A stretch of 64,000 nt of DNA, from NCBI GenBank assembly GCA_002189035.1, contig NEEC01000011.1:62001-126000 (forward strand), written 5' to 3'. The position numbers and the translations under genes are program-made. Below the pieces are notes generated by a model. The model did no database searches. It was not told where the DNA came from and saw nothing but the letters and a program-made list of their open reading frames with translations. The stretch comes from Utricularia gibba. Taxonomy: Eukaryota; Streptophyta; Magnoliopsida; Lamiales; Lentibulariaceae. This document shows, piece by piece, positions 1-11,879 of the stretch (positions are counted from its first letter, which is position 1; each line of letters starts with the position of its first letter).

Positions 1-1130
1 ACTCAAATTCTGATAATTCAGCCAAATTTATGACATAATCTTTTCTAAGTTGACATACCCACATTTAAAAAAGTAAAAATATCCTAAAAAGTTAGTAGAA
101 AATCAAGCAAAGAAATAAATTGTTCGAAAGATAACCTGACCATTTAAGTAAGATTAGGGGCTGGGTTTGATTACCTCCTTAGGTCACTCCTGACTGAGAC
201 ACATGATTTGTTATTCCAATCTCATCACTAGGTTTTCCAGCCTTTCACTAAAGTAGCGCACCTGCAGATTTGTGTATCTTCCTCCTTCATTGTTGCTGGT
301 GCTGCTGATATGGCTTCTCCTGTTATTGGTATGTGGTGAAGCTCCTTGTACTCACCCTTCTTCTGTTGGGAATTACGAAAACGTAATACGTACATCTTCT
401 CTAAATAATCCTTGCATATCTATGGGGAGACTGCATTCTCCAAAGTGAAGTTCATCCCGATTAAATCTGAGTTCTCACACAATTGAATTTCAAGTAAAGT
501 ATTTGAATGTCCAAATCGAAGCAAGACCACCTGCTGTCTTCCAACCTCACACTACATCATACCATCAATTAGAGCACCAATATTCAAATGCTTTTAAAAT
601 GCAATGCACTAAATGACAAAAAGCTCATTTTCGAACAATGTGTTAAATGAATGTTGATGACCAAATAAGCATGTTGACACATAAACATGAATTATTCTCC
701 AAATCGGATCTACAAAAAAATGAGCTTTTGTATCCTTAATCTTGTACAAAATGTCTACTTGATTTGTTAAAATCTCATACATTTCACTAGAGTCAAACTC
801 ATTTTCTGATGGAAAATAAAAATAAGTGTTTGGGAACTATGAATCAATTTGTTGAGGATCAACCACGTTTGAAACAAACTCCACTCAACTAACGACAATG
901 TGTAACGCACCCCAAGTAAATAAAATGTTATTACTCTAGGCTCATATACTCTAGCGGGTATTTCATAATTAAATGTGGCATAGAATTCATAACAAACTTA
1001 GCCAAGATTAGGAATGAAAAGGCATCACAGATGCGTATGCTTTAGTCTATCTGTGATCTTTGATTCCTATAAATCGATGTACTTGGTAGGTTCCAACCCA
1101 GTGCCTTTAATCATGTTATACCTTTCTTTC
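1..1130. other. AT-rich spacer with no recognisable gene
   Basis: I see no continuous coding frame, no terminal repeats and no splice-like exon pattern that I can assign. Both strands carry frequent stops. It may be old transposon sequence continuing from the remnant to its right. Confidence 0.4.
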
Positions 1131-1136
1131 TCATAT

Positions 1137-2250
1137 CTATCGAAGAAGCTCAATTGCTGCCTGTTTAGATTGGATGAGCGTTCGAGGAATCTTTCGATCC
1201 CAGCCCTGCTCATCCGTCTCTCGAATCTTTCTAGTGAGCGTGGCGAGTATTTTTTCTACTCGTCCTCTGGCTCTGAATGATCCTGTACTACTTGCTTTGC
1301 CTTTTGTTCTCCTAGTCCAGTGCACTCTTCTTCTATTGATTTGACTTCATTTTTTCGGTTCGCGCTCTTGTTCTATTGATTTGACTTCATTTTTTCGGTT
1401 CATTCTTCTCCTGCTCTACTTCTTGGTTTGCTACACTCTTCTCATTTATGGCAGACTCCTCCATTGGCTCAAGCTATTCCTCTTGTAACTCCATTTCTAG
1501 TTTAGTTTCCAGTTCTTCCGCTTGCGGTTCTGGCTCATATGATACCTATTCTGACTCAATTTCCTGCACTTCATATGTTGTTTCTGTTTCTTCCAAATCC
1601 TCCAGTTGGGCATCCTCAACTTCATCCTTAAATTCTTCCACTTTGTTTAGTATTTGCGCAAATTCAAATTATCTGTCTCCTCCAAAATTTCTCTACTATC
1701 GAGTTGCTCTTTCGCTACTTCTTTAACCTGTGGTGCTTCCACTAAGAATAGGCTTCGGTGCAACAAAAAAATGCACTTCTTGCTTCTGTTTCTTTATTGG
1801 TGGAGTGGAAATGCTATTGCCTTCCGTTTTCCTTTTCCGATTTGTTCCTATTTTGCCATTTTTGGAATTGGGCCCTTCTCCATGGAAGCTTTGTGTTGTG
1901 TTGTCTTCACTAGCATTTGCTTCTACAGGATAGTTTTTGTTTGAACTGTCTTTTTCAGAAGAGTTTTTGCCGGATCTTCCTTTGTCGCTGGTTTTGCCAC
2001 CTATTTTGCTATTGGAGTGGCGGCTGGAGTGGAAGTTCCTTCTTGGTGTGTGACGGTTCTTGCTTTTACTCCACTACCTATAGTTTGCAATGAAGTCATA
2101 TCGACTATTACATGGTTGGTTTGCTCTTTACAATGAACTTCTCTGTGGTTGGCTTCATTTTCACCATTCTCCTTTTTTGTAGAGGTTTTTTCTAAAGGTG
2201 GTTCCTAGTTAGAGAGGGATAGTGGGTGTACTTCCTTCATACTATTGCCA
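1137..2250 (-). pseudogene. Lys/Glu/Thr-rich retrotransposon-type coding remnant
   Basis: The minus strand reads as a broken polypeptide rich in K, E, T and Q across several frames, for example the 62-residue stretch at 1,137-1,325. The plus-strand Ser-rich frame at 1,448-1,726 is only the complement of acidic minus-strand codons. Such charged, low-complexity sequence is common in the gag-protease spacer of plant gypsy elements, and an Athila-like pol lies on the same strand at 3.3-8.1 kb. I see no catalytic motif, so assignment to gag is an inference from composition and neighbours. Several stops and frame changes show that it is not functional. Confidence 0.25.
1331..1402. repeat. Two tandem copies of a 40-bp unit
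   Basis: A segment of about 31 bases starting TTCTATTGATTTGACTTCAT occurs at 1,331 and again at 1,371, a 40-bp period. It lies inside the charged coding remnant. The period is not a multiple of three, so the duplication shifts the frame. Confidence 0.75.
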
Positions 2251-3330
2251 CATGATAAACATATGCAAGTCGTTAAAATTGCTAATTCATGTATCAAATA
2301 AATTTATAAATCTAATTCACATCCAATCAAACAAAAAATATGACCATAGTGGACTAAGGTCGAACACAAAGAGCTATGTGCTTGTTGTGTGAAGGTTGAT
2401 GCATGTGGCTTTTTGTCATAGTTGAAAATTTAATCTAAGTTAACATTAATTTAGTTCTGCAATAAAATACAGGAAAGAAAAGTAATAAATCACCGAACTC
2501 AATTGTTGTCTAAGATGAGATGGATGATGCCTTGGGACTCTTAGAATTAGCATGCAAATTATTACAACTATCCCAACTAAACCACGAATAATTCACCTAA
2601 CAAACAAAGGGTTAAGTCTATCCAAACCCTTAGTTTTCCTAATTTTTTGTCTACCTCTAATTAGGGTTGTTCTAGTGAACTTCACTATTTCCCCCTTTTG
2701 GATCTATCCTAGTTTATTAAGGAAATAGTGTGATTATGTGGTAAATGTGGTTTAGTGAATAAAAAACATGTTAACCCCTTTTGGTCCAAGGCACCACTAC
2801 GTGCTTTAGCTATTCATGAGAAAAGAAAGGAAAATACTTTCATATCATAAGCATCATCCCAGTTCCAAAGTTCAACAACAACAAAGGGCACATACCAAAA
2901 ACATAAATTGAAAATAGTTCATGTAGAAAAGCTAAAACTACTTCCGACTAGGAGTAATGTTCTTGATAAACAATGAAAAGCTCAGCAGTAAGTTTGGTTC
3001 TTCATCCCATCTCCTTCTTCTTTTTCTTGGTTCTTGCGATTTTTTTCCAATCCTCTTCTCTAGAAGTTTGTGGTGTGCTGTTCAAGGTGGTGGAGGCATT
3101 TTCTCTTTCTCATCATTCGAAAAATCCCCTTTTTTCTTCACCTTGAGATTTTGTATAATTTATTCAGCTTTTGTCCATATCTTATGCAATTTCACTGTTA
3201 TCTTTTGGCCCCTTGTGATTTGGGTTACTGGCATATGCTGCATTGCTCAAGGAAACAATTAAAAGACACAATGCTAATCACAAACACACAGAACTACATG
3301 ATAACTTCCATGTTTTGGTGTTCTATGCAT
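2240..3330 (-). repeat. LTR-like dispersed repeat, family A, copy 1
   Basis: This stretch shares ordered blocks with 11,880-12,930 (inverted), 22,330-23,300 (direct), and more distantly 43,790-44,640 and 57,130-57,650. Diagnostic blocks are AAATTTATAA near the left, GTCGAACACAAAGAG, CTACCTCTAATTAGG and ATTCTTGATAAACAA. By analogy with the LTR at 60,073-61,246, whose orientation is fixed by a primer-binding site, the strand is probably minus. It would then be the 3' LTR of the minus-strand element to its right. Exact ends and a target duplication were not found. Confidence 0.5.
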
Positions 3331-3339
3331 GGGTTGGAA

Positions 3340-3852
3340 TTGCTTTGACCCACCTGGAAAGATAATCTACACATACTAGAATATATTCATATCCTTTAGA
3401 ACTAGAAATGAACCCATAAAATCAATTCCCCACGTATTGAATATTTTGGTGACAAGAATGGGCTATAAAGGCATTTCATTTTTGTTGGTAATGTTATCTA
3501 TTCATTGACATGCATTACACCCGATAAAAATGAAAACAATCTTAAAATATGATGGTCAATAATACCCACAATCAACTACTTTCTTAAGTTTTCTGTTAGG
3601 TCTGTGGTAACCTCCACATGGGGATGAGTGGCAGAATTCAATTACTTAATTAATCTCATCATCGAGTAAGCATTTACATATCACTCCATGACTACAACTC
3701 CACAAATATGGGTCATTCCATATGCAGTACTTGGTGTTACTTTTCACCTTAAGTATCTCGTGGCCCTTCAAGTTTTCTTTGATCTTCGATGTAGAGAGAT
3801 AATTAGCAATATCTGTACAAGGGTTCTTTAATCTTACCCAAGAGTGAGACAA
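3340..3852 (-). pseudogene. Athila-like gypsy integrase remnant
   Basis: Read on the minus strand, the region holds the start of a gypsy integrase. It begins with a spacer containing NDPYLW. A broken HHCC zinc-binding region follows, with HSSPCGGYH and later CNACQ visible. The start of the catalytic core comes next, with WGIDFMGSF supplying the first Asp. In-frame stops occur, and the core ends abruptly near 3,340 where family A repeat sequence begins, so the second Asp and the Glu are missing. It follows the RNase H remnant at 3,803-4,230 as expected for pol order. The zinc-binding pattern and WGIDFMG motif make the family call good. The gene is dead. Confidence 0.65.
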
Positions 3853-4230
3853 AGCTAATTAATTTGTCAGGAAAAATATTCGCTATCTCCTCTCCATCCA
3901 TTGACTTCTCTATTCTACTCAAGTAATCAACGACACAATTGTCTTTACTTGGTTTGTCTTTGATTTCCATGTTGAATTCATGGAGTAGCAACACCCATTG
4001 AAGCAACCTTAGTTTTGTGAACAATAATCTTATTCCCAATTAAATAACTCTTGAATTTCTTCAGAGGAAAGACAACAACAAGCATTTCTTTTTCTGAGGC
4101 TGTATAATTTCTTTGAGTGACATCCATTGTTTTTGAAGTGTAATTGGTTCTGAAGCATCACACATGACATGAAATGATTCATTCCAATTTGGGGCTCAGA
4201 TCATCGATGCTATTGTGACTGGTTTCTTCA
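3803..4230 (-). pseudogene. gypsy RNase H (C-terminal part) remnant
   Basis: The minus frame at 3,803-4,039 carries LLQWVLLLHEFNMEIKDK followed by NCVVDYLSRIE, the typical end of a Ty3/gypsy RNase H domain (RLLRW-type motif, then DxLSR). Upstream codons to about 4,230 continue the domain in broken frames. It sits between RT and integrase, the normal Ty3/gypsy order. Frame breaks show it is inactive. Confidence 0.6.
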
Positions 4231-4890
4231 GCTTGTTGAAAGCTTTGTTATAATGATATGAAATTCAAACTTGACATCCTTTTTTGACAATTCAGTCAAG
4301 AGTTTAGAAACGGTTGAAAAATCCTTGATGAACTTACAATGAAAACCCATATGCCCCAAAAATGATCGTATTCCTCTTACATCTTGGGGTGAAGCAACAT
4401 TAGAGATCATATCAAATTTAGTAGGATTAACACGTAAACCATCACTAGAAACAACATGTTCTAACACAATCCTTTCTCTAACCATGAAATTACATTTTTT
4501 AGAATTAATCACCAAATCTTTCTCAGCACATCTACCTAAAACTTTCTCTAAATTTCCAAACAATCATCAAAATTGGATCAATGTTATGTAAAATCATCCA
4601 TGAAAATCTCTACGCTTTTATCCATAAAATAAAATAAAAAATACTCGTCATGCACCTCTGAAATGTCGCAAGAGCATTACATAAACCAAATGACATTCTC
4701 TTATAAGCAAACATACCAAATGGGCAAGTAAATGTTGTCTTCTCTTGATCCTTGGGTGCAACCCCCATTTGATTGTAACTTGAATAACCATAAAAAAAAC
4801 AATAATATCCTTTACCACTAAACTTATCAAGCATCTCATCAATAAAGGGGAGGGGGTAATGGTCCTTTCTCATGACATCATTCAGTTTTC
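4228..4890 (-). pseudogene. Athila-like gypsy reverse transcriptase, C-terminal two thirds
   Basis: The minus strand reads RKLNDVMRKDHYPLPFIDEM, then CPFGMFAYKRMSFGLCNALA and TFQRCM, all hallmark RT motifs. MDDF follows near 4,600 as the catalytic YMDD/FMDD-type box, then the thumb region in the frame at 4,228-4,563 with NFMVRERIVLEHVVS and IRSFLGHMGF. A stop and a frame change separate the palm from the thumb. The upstream fingers of the same domain are displaced to 5,930-6,260 by an insertion of about 1 kb. The motif wording is closest to the Athila group as I know it, and no tree could be made. Confidence 0.7.
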
Positions 4891-4894
4891 GATA

Positions 4895-5930
4895 AATAAC
4901 TGATGTTGAGTAAAGTTGTTTTTGGTAAAAATGTAATTTGGGCCATTTTTTCCTTAGTCTAAGTGCAAGGTGATTTTATTGTTCCTCCAAGCCTATGTAC
5001 GTCCGACCCATTTGGGTTGGGCTGCATTATCTGACCAATCTATGAAGTTGTTATGAGTATAGGGGCAAAATGGAAATTATAGGTGTGAATGCGAAGGAAG
5101 GATAAGGAAGGTTTGCAAAAAAAGGCAAGAGGATCACAACAGATGCAACTAATTGTGGCTGGCGTGCAACACTGACGGGAATAAAGAGAGGAAAAGATAT
5201 GCTGTCTATATAATTCCTTACTTTTCAGAATATTTAAGGTCGTGAACACAAGAATGACTGAGGAGCTCATCTTTGGAGATTTTTTTTGGCTGGAGGATCC
5301 ATCTATTTTAGGGAGATTTTTTTTGGCTGGAGGATCCATCTATTTTAGGGAGATTTTCTCTCCCAAGAGTGGTTTTGTGATTGGAGTGGAAGAGAAGGTG
5401 AAGGAGAGGCATTCCATCGTAAAACTAGGACTAATCTCTGCCATCAAAAGTGTAGGTGAGATCTGGACAAAAGACAAGGAGTCTTGGGAACCTACAGTTT
5501 GAGAAGAAGAAGACAAGGAGAAAACATAATTGAAAAATTGAACAAACGTTTTACTTTTCTCATAAATCTTATTTCTTGCATCATATCTCATGAACATATA
5601 CACTATTTATGTTTCATGTTTTCAATGTAATATGTTCAAATGTTTCATCATTTGATCCACGTACTCTATTATCTGCTTTTGCTTTAGAAATTTGTAGAAG
5701 TCTTTTATCGATTTAAGTTAAAGTAGAAATCCACTTCCAAAAACACTCCCTCTAATCTAGTTTACGCATAGGATCAATAGCTAAAAACCATTTACTCTTT
5801 ATGGATCAATCTAGATTTACTACTACTACATTAATTTCTTTGCAAATGAAATGTGGTTTGTTTCTTCAGTTTAAAAATTACTTTTGATAGGGAAAACCTT
5901 TATACTTGCGACATCTATAGAATTTTACAT
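4895..5930. mobile_element. About 1-kb insertion inside the Athila-like RT
   Basis: The RT reading is interrupted exactly between the codons for the CIDYR-type motif (at about 5,935) and RKLND (at about 4,890). The intervening kilobase has no RT similarity. Its ends carry ACTGATGT on the left and ACATCGGT on the right, imperfect inverted repeats (7 of 8). This suggests a small non-autonomous DNA transposon, although no clear target duplication was found. Inside is a direct repeat of 37-bp period at 5,275-5,360 containing GGCTGGAGGATCCATC. No coding sequence was recognised. Confidence 0.4.
5275..5360. repeat. Two-copy tandem repeat, 37-bp period
   Basis: GGCTGGAGGATCCATCTATT occurs at 5,288 and again at 5,325, each followed by TTAGGGAGATT. 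It lies within the insertion that splits the RT. Confidence 0.8.
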
Positions 5931-6260
5931 CGGTCATTAATACAAACTTTCCATCCATTTTGCACTCCGATGATGACTTACTTCTCTTCAGAGTTTGTAA
6001 CAATGACTTTAGTCTTCGTGGGCACCACATGAATCAAGCCAACCAATTTGTGGTCCAAAATGAAATAAATTATCTCTGCCTTTAACAACTTCTTTAGAAC
6101 TTCCATTAGCATCAGATTTAATTGCCCTTGCACCTGTCTAATAGGCTGGATGTTGTCCTCTAGGAGCATCTTATGCTGCAAACTGACAGACAAATTCCTC
6201 AGGTGTCCTCAAGATCCACCAATCGCCTTCCTATGTCTCTTCCACACTTTAGGAGTGTGA
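5930..6260 (-). pseudogene. Athila-like RT fingers region
   Basis: The minus frame contains HKMLLEDNIQPIRQVQGQLN, LMEVLKKLLKAEIIYFI, then HVVPTKTKV and GWKVCINDR. This is the familiar order of the N-terminal fingers of a gypsy RT: initial substrate-mimic peptide, VVPKK-type motif, and GWRVCIDYR. The domain resumes at 4,890 beyond the insertion. One in-frame stop follows NSEEK. Confidence 0.6.
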
Positions 6261-6317
6261 TCTACACTAAGAATAACATGCAAGGTGTTACCTTCTCCCA
6301 CGGAAATATACTTTTAA

Positions 6318-6902
6318 GTGTTTGAGGAGCAGCTTCAGATCCGATCTCTTCTCACAAGACCCTTCCACAACTCCTACTTCATCCCAAGACCTCTTGACAT
6401 CCAACTTAGGTATCGAACCTACTTCTTCATCCACTACCACCACGATGAACGATTCTTCTATCTAGGCATACATTTCTTCTACTATATCATCAATGATGTC
6501 TTTGTGGTCATTGGTAGCACTCTCTTTGGCATTTTCTTTTCTATCACTATTCCTACTCCATGCATCTCAACCTCAGGTTCTCTGGCTCTAAAAGTCTCAA
6601 AATCGTCTTCATATCCTAGGGTCATCTCTCCTTTTTTACATCTAATGTGCCCATCAGCTGTGGTCAGGAATGGTCTTAGGAGAATAATAGTGTTGTCATT
6701 GGCTTTTTTCTGGGGCATCTTTAACACTACAAAATCGACTAGGTACAAATTGCTTGACACTTGCACCAACATGTTCTCATCAATTCCTTCCAGAATGGCA
6801 ATCACTCTCATCGGCCAAATCAATCTCGTGTTTTGCTTCATCTTTCTTTACATTATTCTTCATTATCCTTGGGAAATAGGTGCTGGGTCACCTTTAATTT
6901 GA
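6318..6902 (-). pseudogene. gypsy retroviral-type aspartic protease remnant
   Basis: The minus frame at 6,482-6,841 reads as the C-terminal half of a gypsy protease. It holds GIDENMLVQVSSNLYLVDFV, then TIILLRPFLTTADGHI and KGEMTLGYEDDF. ILLRPF corresponds to the ILGRPF flap-end motif with its Gly lost. The catalytic DTGA-type Asp box is not legible upstream. The long plus-strand frame over the same bases is a shadow. The position, between gag (7.4-8.1 kb) and RT, is the normal order. Confidence 0.5.
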
Positions 6903-7576
6903 TCTTCTCTTTTGTGGCTAAGCGTGCCGAATGCTCTTCACCATTGTCTTCTTCATCACTTTCCTCTTTATCTGTTTCTTGAACTAATTCATCATTGGGC
7001 TGGATGTGAGGCTGAATCATGTCTCTTTCTAGCAGTTTCTTCTTGCTTTCAACTCAATCCACTAAAATATGTAGTCATGGGTTTGCTCAAGGTTAAGAAG
7101 GCAATTTTTCAGATTTGTTCTCAATTTCTCAAACTCTTATCAGCAATTGTTTGACTTGCTCTTCAATGTTCCTGATCACTCCTTGAATTGACTCATTCTC
7201 CTTTTTGCTTTCCTCGCAAGTTTCCTCTAGCATACATCTTATCATTTCTTCTAGAGAGGGTCCTAGCTTCACTTGATCGTTCTTTGATGAGGGGATTGAT
7301 ATGTTTTTTCTTGGAAGTGCTTTTGCTGAAAATTTCCATAAGTTTGTCCTTGTGGTTGAGTTTGCTATGTAGGTTGTTGATGAGGCTAGGTGACTTACTG
7401 TGGCTGATTTTGTTGTAGCAGATGCTGATTTAGTGCATTCCCATTCCTCCAGCTAAAATTTGGATGTTTGGGAACATAGCACCAAGGTTGGTGTCATCCC
7501 CCCTAATTTTCTACATATCACATAGCATTGACTCTCACATTGTCTTACTTCAATGAGCAGGTTTCTGTTGTATATC
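6903..7576 (-). pseudogene. gypsy gag C-terminal / spacer remnant
   Basis: Minus-strand codons give acidic and coiled-coil-like stretches, such as a segment with IQGVIRNIEEQVKQLLIRV. These resemble the region that follows the nucleocapsid in Athila-type gag. Stops are frequent. Position between gag and protease supports the call, and I see no intact zinc knuckle. Confidence 0.4.
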
Positions 7577-8090
7577 CTAGAATAGACATAGATCACATGA
7601 AATTAACTTGCATTGCACCATGCATAATTCTCTCTTCATGTCTTGCAACTTACTAATTTTCTTGTCCATCTCATTCATGCTTTCGAGGCCTTGATTCATC
7701 TTCGCATATGACATTGAGCTTCCTCTAATAGCAGAGTCTAACTGGGATCTCATTGGTGGCAATACTCCCTCCAAAAAGAACTTCACAAGGGTATGCTTCT
7801 CATACCCATGGTGCGGATTCGCAAGCAATCCATTGAACTTATCCTAATACTCGTGTAGTGGGTCTCCCATAAACTAATAAATATTTGTAATTTTTCTCCT
7901 CAACTCTTCGGTCTTCATTAATGAAAAATACTTGTTCAAGTGCTCCTTCTTCATTTCATTCATGCTCACTATGCTTCTCGATTCCAAGGTATTAAATCAA
8001 TCCTTTGAATCTCCTTCAAGAGCAAAAAGAAAAACTCATTGCAACATGTTATCTCACGTCACCTCCTTTGGTGTACTCACTAAGATGCAC
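7577..8090 (-). pseudogene. gypsy gag (capsid) remnant
   Basis: Minus-strand reading gives MNEMKKEHLNKYFSLMKTEE, then ITNIYQFMGDPLHEY and the 83-residue frame at 7,577-7,828 beginning MLANPHHGYEKHTLVKFFLE. This matches the pattern of a plant retrotransposon gag capsid domain (FxLxKYF...L...I..F.Q...E.....W.RF..L...CPHHG). The reading stops at 8,091, where an LTR-like repeat begins, so the N-terminus is missing. Confidence 0.55.
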
Positions 8091-8091
8091 T

Positions 8092-9600
8092 TGTTAGGTT
8101 TCTTGTAGACATCAAATGTTCTCAATGCAGCGGAATTTAAATTTTTTTTGAAACCCAAACCATAGATCTTGGAATACGGTATACATCAGATAAATCAATT
8201 TTGAAAATACCTTTCAATGCACTTTGCTGTTCACCAACCACCAACATTAGACATACTTTATGGCATCCACACATGAAGCACTCTATCGATAACCTTCTCA
8301 AGGCCACACAATGATGGTTGATCTCCCTAAATGCTAGTAGAGAAAGTCACCCTTTATAGATAAATCTCAAAGAGAATGAAGATATAAAAATCTTCGTAGA
8401 TCGAATCTTTCTTATTATCTTGTATAGATATTTAGTAAATATCTAATCATATCTCCATAAAGATCATATCTCATGGAAATCTAATAGATATATATGATCC
8501 AAAACCTTATCTATATCAAATCTTTTATTTTGAGTTTAATCAATATTAATCACAAAATAATTCTCTATTTAATTTATCTACTTTACCAATTACATCACAT
8601 ATAATTGTATCATTCAATTTTATATTAATGAGTGATTTAACTATTATGTGTGATTTTATAGGCTTCTTCAATCAAAGCTGTAATAATAAATTTATTAATT
8701 AACTCTTGGTTAATTAAATCTATTATTATCGATCATGAGTGATGTGTAGTAACATATCATGATTCCCAAGGTGAAAGATTCATCAGGTGAACTGATTGAG
8801 CTGTTCTATGACCTACCACCATGCAATAAACAATTTTCATCATACTTATATCTCATTCGTTACCAGAACATGGGTATATGTCTTCCTGACATATCGAAAT
8901 TATAATTGCATTTAAGTACTAACACTCAATGACATACTCAAACTCTTTGAATGTCATTACTCTAGGCCCAAGACTTATTGTTAGGTTTTAAAGCAGTTAC
9001 TTGAGATAAGATCTCATCACTAATATGAAGGATGAATCCTTTTTTGATCAATCAACTATTTCCAATCTGAAGGAGTCGCATCTCTTCTCATCCATACTAG
9101 GCAATCCATGGTGACTTCCATTAGTAATGACCGAAAATGTGAACTTAAGATCAAGATACTTTTGTCGATTTCAAATCTAAGCTTACTTGCACTATTGTCA
9201 TATTCGAGATTTTTTCTACTGACACTTGGTTAGGTTTTCATTGTAGCATTTTAAAGATGAGTCATCCAATGAATCGATTCTCTAATTGACACCCACACAT
9301 TGGTTATAGTAATCTCATTACATCAATTGTAACAACCATTGCCTAAATAATTTAGGGAACTCAATATGTGCAACTTGTCCGTATTTATGATATCTTCATT
9401 TCATAAATACTTTAGCCAGAGAATTTTTAACTTGAACATAATGCTTGAAGAATCTCACATTATGATCTCATCTAATTTCTACCATATATAGATCAAGTAT
9501 AAGATTTTATTAGTGATATAAATTTTATCATTATCAAAATAAATATCGAAAGATAAGATTTGCCAATAAGTTGATTTTCTCTAGAACACATACACCAGTA
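8092..9600 (+). repeat. LTR-like repeat, family B, copy 1
   Basis: The 1.5-kb segment starts TGTTAGGTTTCTTGTAGACA and ends close to GAACACATACACCAGTA. Its reverse complement is recognisable at 49,287-50,729, which starts TGTTGGGTTTCTCGTAGACA and ends ACACATACACTAACA. A partial copy lies at 12,940-13,597. TG...CA termini and about 1.45 kb length suggest an LTR. The five bases on each side (GCACT and GTGAC) do not match, so a simple solo-LTR insertion is not supported. It abuts the broken gag directly. Confidence 0.55.
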
Positions 9601-11879
9601 GTGACACACACACGAGTTATAAGCCAATAACAACTTCACAAACAAAAGTGCATACATATTCTATCTCCTTCTAGGCTTCTTCATCAGTGTTAGTGTGGTT
9701 GTAGTCTTATTGAAACCAATGCCCGACCTTGCTAAGAAATCCACAAGCAGGTAGTACTGTCGTTTCCAGCCATGTACCTTACTTGATATATGTAATTGCA
9801 CAGATGTCGGTTTTGGGATGAAGGTTTACAAACACATATATCAATTTTGGGGCCTTTCCACCCCTAAAATAGTTTTTGATTTTCCACCCATCTTACACAA
9901 TTAGCTTCAAAGTGTGGATGAGATCCTTCTTCTGATCGTGCTTCTTGGTTCACTTGGTTTTCTTACCAAAGTTTACAAATGGGCTCAACATATCCACAAA
10001 TAGAGGAAATGTAGGAGGAGGAAGAGAGAAAGGGGGAAAGAGGTTGTACATTTGGAGATAAAGTTCATTGACGGAAGACAGTGGTGGAAGAGGAGGGAAA
10101 CTGAATTCTTTACCAAGTTGTATTTTTTATTGAGAAGGGTATATTAATCATATGAATTCATTAAATACCTATTTTTTTCCTTCATACCAAATGCATTCCA
10201 ACCTATATAGCAAATAACTTATACCTACTAAACAAGAATTACCTCCTAATCCAATGAAACGTGTTTACCTAAACTCAAATAAATTAAACTCAGGTAAAAT
10301 CTCTACCCACTTACCAAACACCCCCTAAGTGCTTGAGACCAATATGAATTTCTTCCACATTTTTATAGGATTATTTGATACTAAAAAATACATTTACTCA
10401 TTTCTGTTATCACAACATTTAATTCAAGGTGTGTTACAACCCTCATTTTCAAAAGATTTATTTAACAAGTTCAACTAGTGTAGCAATGCTTTATGTTTTT
10501 AGTAGTAAAGATGTTCAATCAAAAATCTAGTTTCTTTGACATTCTTGCTACTTTTGTTGTTAATACATTAAATAGTTTACATTGTACAATGCATCATTGT
10601 CGGAGCACTTGAGAACATCCTATTAAAATCTTTGCGTATTGTAGCTCATCCATGGAACTTATAACTAAGAATTCATTAATCTATGTTGATCTACCGAAAT
10701 GACCAACATCTACATTTATTTACTTTTTTGAACATGCCCAGGTAGTTTTTTCAGTTATATATATTATGATTGAAAAAGATTTCGTTACCTGCAACATCTA
10801 GAAAAATTTTCATTCATCAAATTTCATAAAAATCTCCTTTAAACAAACTAAAATCATGGAAGCCCATAACATTTGATGCCATCGGTGGGATTTGATATGT
10901 CCCCAACTGAGTTCTTCTCCAATGGGTTGACACCGTGAAGTCGAGTTCAAGTTTGGCAAGGTTGTTGCTAGAAAATTGGTGACTATGGACTTGATGGGCA
11001 CCAGATCTGAGGAATCTGTCCACTGCTAGATCGTTTCTCCACACAAAATGTCAAGCCAGAGCAGCAATCATGAGATCTATTAGACCGTATCCACAAATTG
11101 GGATTTGATGTCACCCTCATGGAAATAGTCAGAGTGAGAGCAATTGGAAACTTGGAGCCTAACTGCCTAGATGTTAAATTAAACTGACATCCCCGACCTG
11201 ATGCACCAACAAAAAGGAATCGATGCACAGATGTTTAGAACACTTAGAGGAAACTAGTCGCACGAAAATTCAGCTAGTATCATAGTGCCACCACATACGA
11301 CACTTTGAGTGCATCATAGGAGCCACTAGAGCCTACTAGTGACATGATAACCTAAAGGGTAAACTCTACTCGATAATAAAGGCCCCAATGCCCTCTTCAC
11401 CTCGCACAACACCCTGAGCAGCTTTTAAAGAGGGGCTGCCAGAGCTTCCTAGTGAGATGAGAAGTCATCGAGGAAGGCATCCAAAGGGTAACCTGTACCA
11501 CCCCTACTCGATGGTAAAGGCCTCAACGCCCACTTAACCAAAATAAGGAGGACTTAAGAAGCCCGGCCTATAGGTTTTGATCAGGTTGGTGGATCTTGTT
11601 GAAGTACTGGAGAAGAGATGAGTATCTCACATGGCTAGTCAAAATAGTCTTCAACTAGTTTATATGCGATATCAACCCAATAGTTTTGATGAGTTTGAGA
11701 ATGAGTTGGGGTTCATGTGTGTGGAGGGATCAATTTATTAGATTGGGTTTGGTTTCCAAAGAGCCCCCAAAACCCAAAAAGCTACATGCATAGAAGGAGG
11801 GCACAATCGACCTCAAAAGTCTCATTTTTGTCTCATAGAAATCTCTATGAATATCTTATCTTACAGAAATCTAACAAGT
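9601..11879. other. Unassigned AT-rich spacer with short internal duplications
   Basis: No gene recognised. 10,090-10,330 ends in TTACCAAACACCCCCTAA, a motif common at plant MITE termini, but I found no partner end. 11,340-11,570 holds two imperfect copies of a block with AGGGTAA, CTACTCGAT and TAAAGGCC (around 11,355 and 11,488). The minus-strand frames at 10,810-11,228 overlap one another in different frames and have no recognisable domain. Confidence 0.4.

Noticed and set aside
1448-1726. Plus-strand Ser/Thr-rich frame of 92 codons
   Set aside because: It is the complement of acidic minus-strand codons in a retrotransposon-like remnant.
6318-6902. Longest plus-strand frame in the left part, 194 codons
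   Set aside because: The minus strand carries protease motifs (ILLRPF, KGEMTLGYEDD), so the plus frame is a shadow.
10090-10330. Possible MITE ending TTACCAAACACCCCCTAA
   Set aside because: No inverted partner or target duplication could be found to the left.
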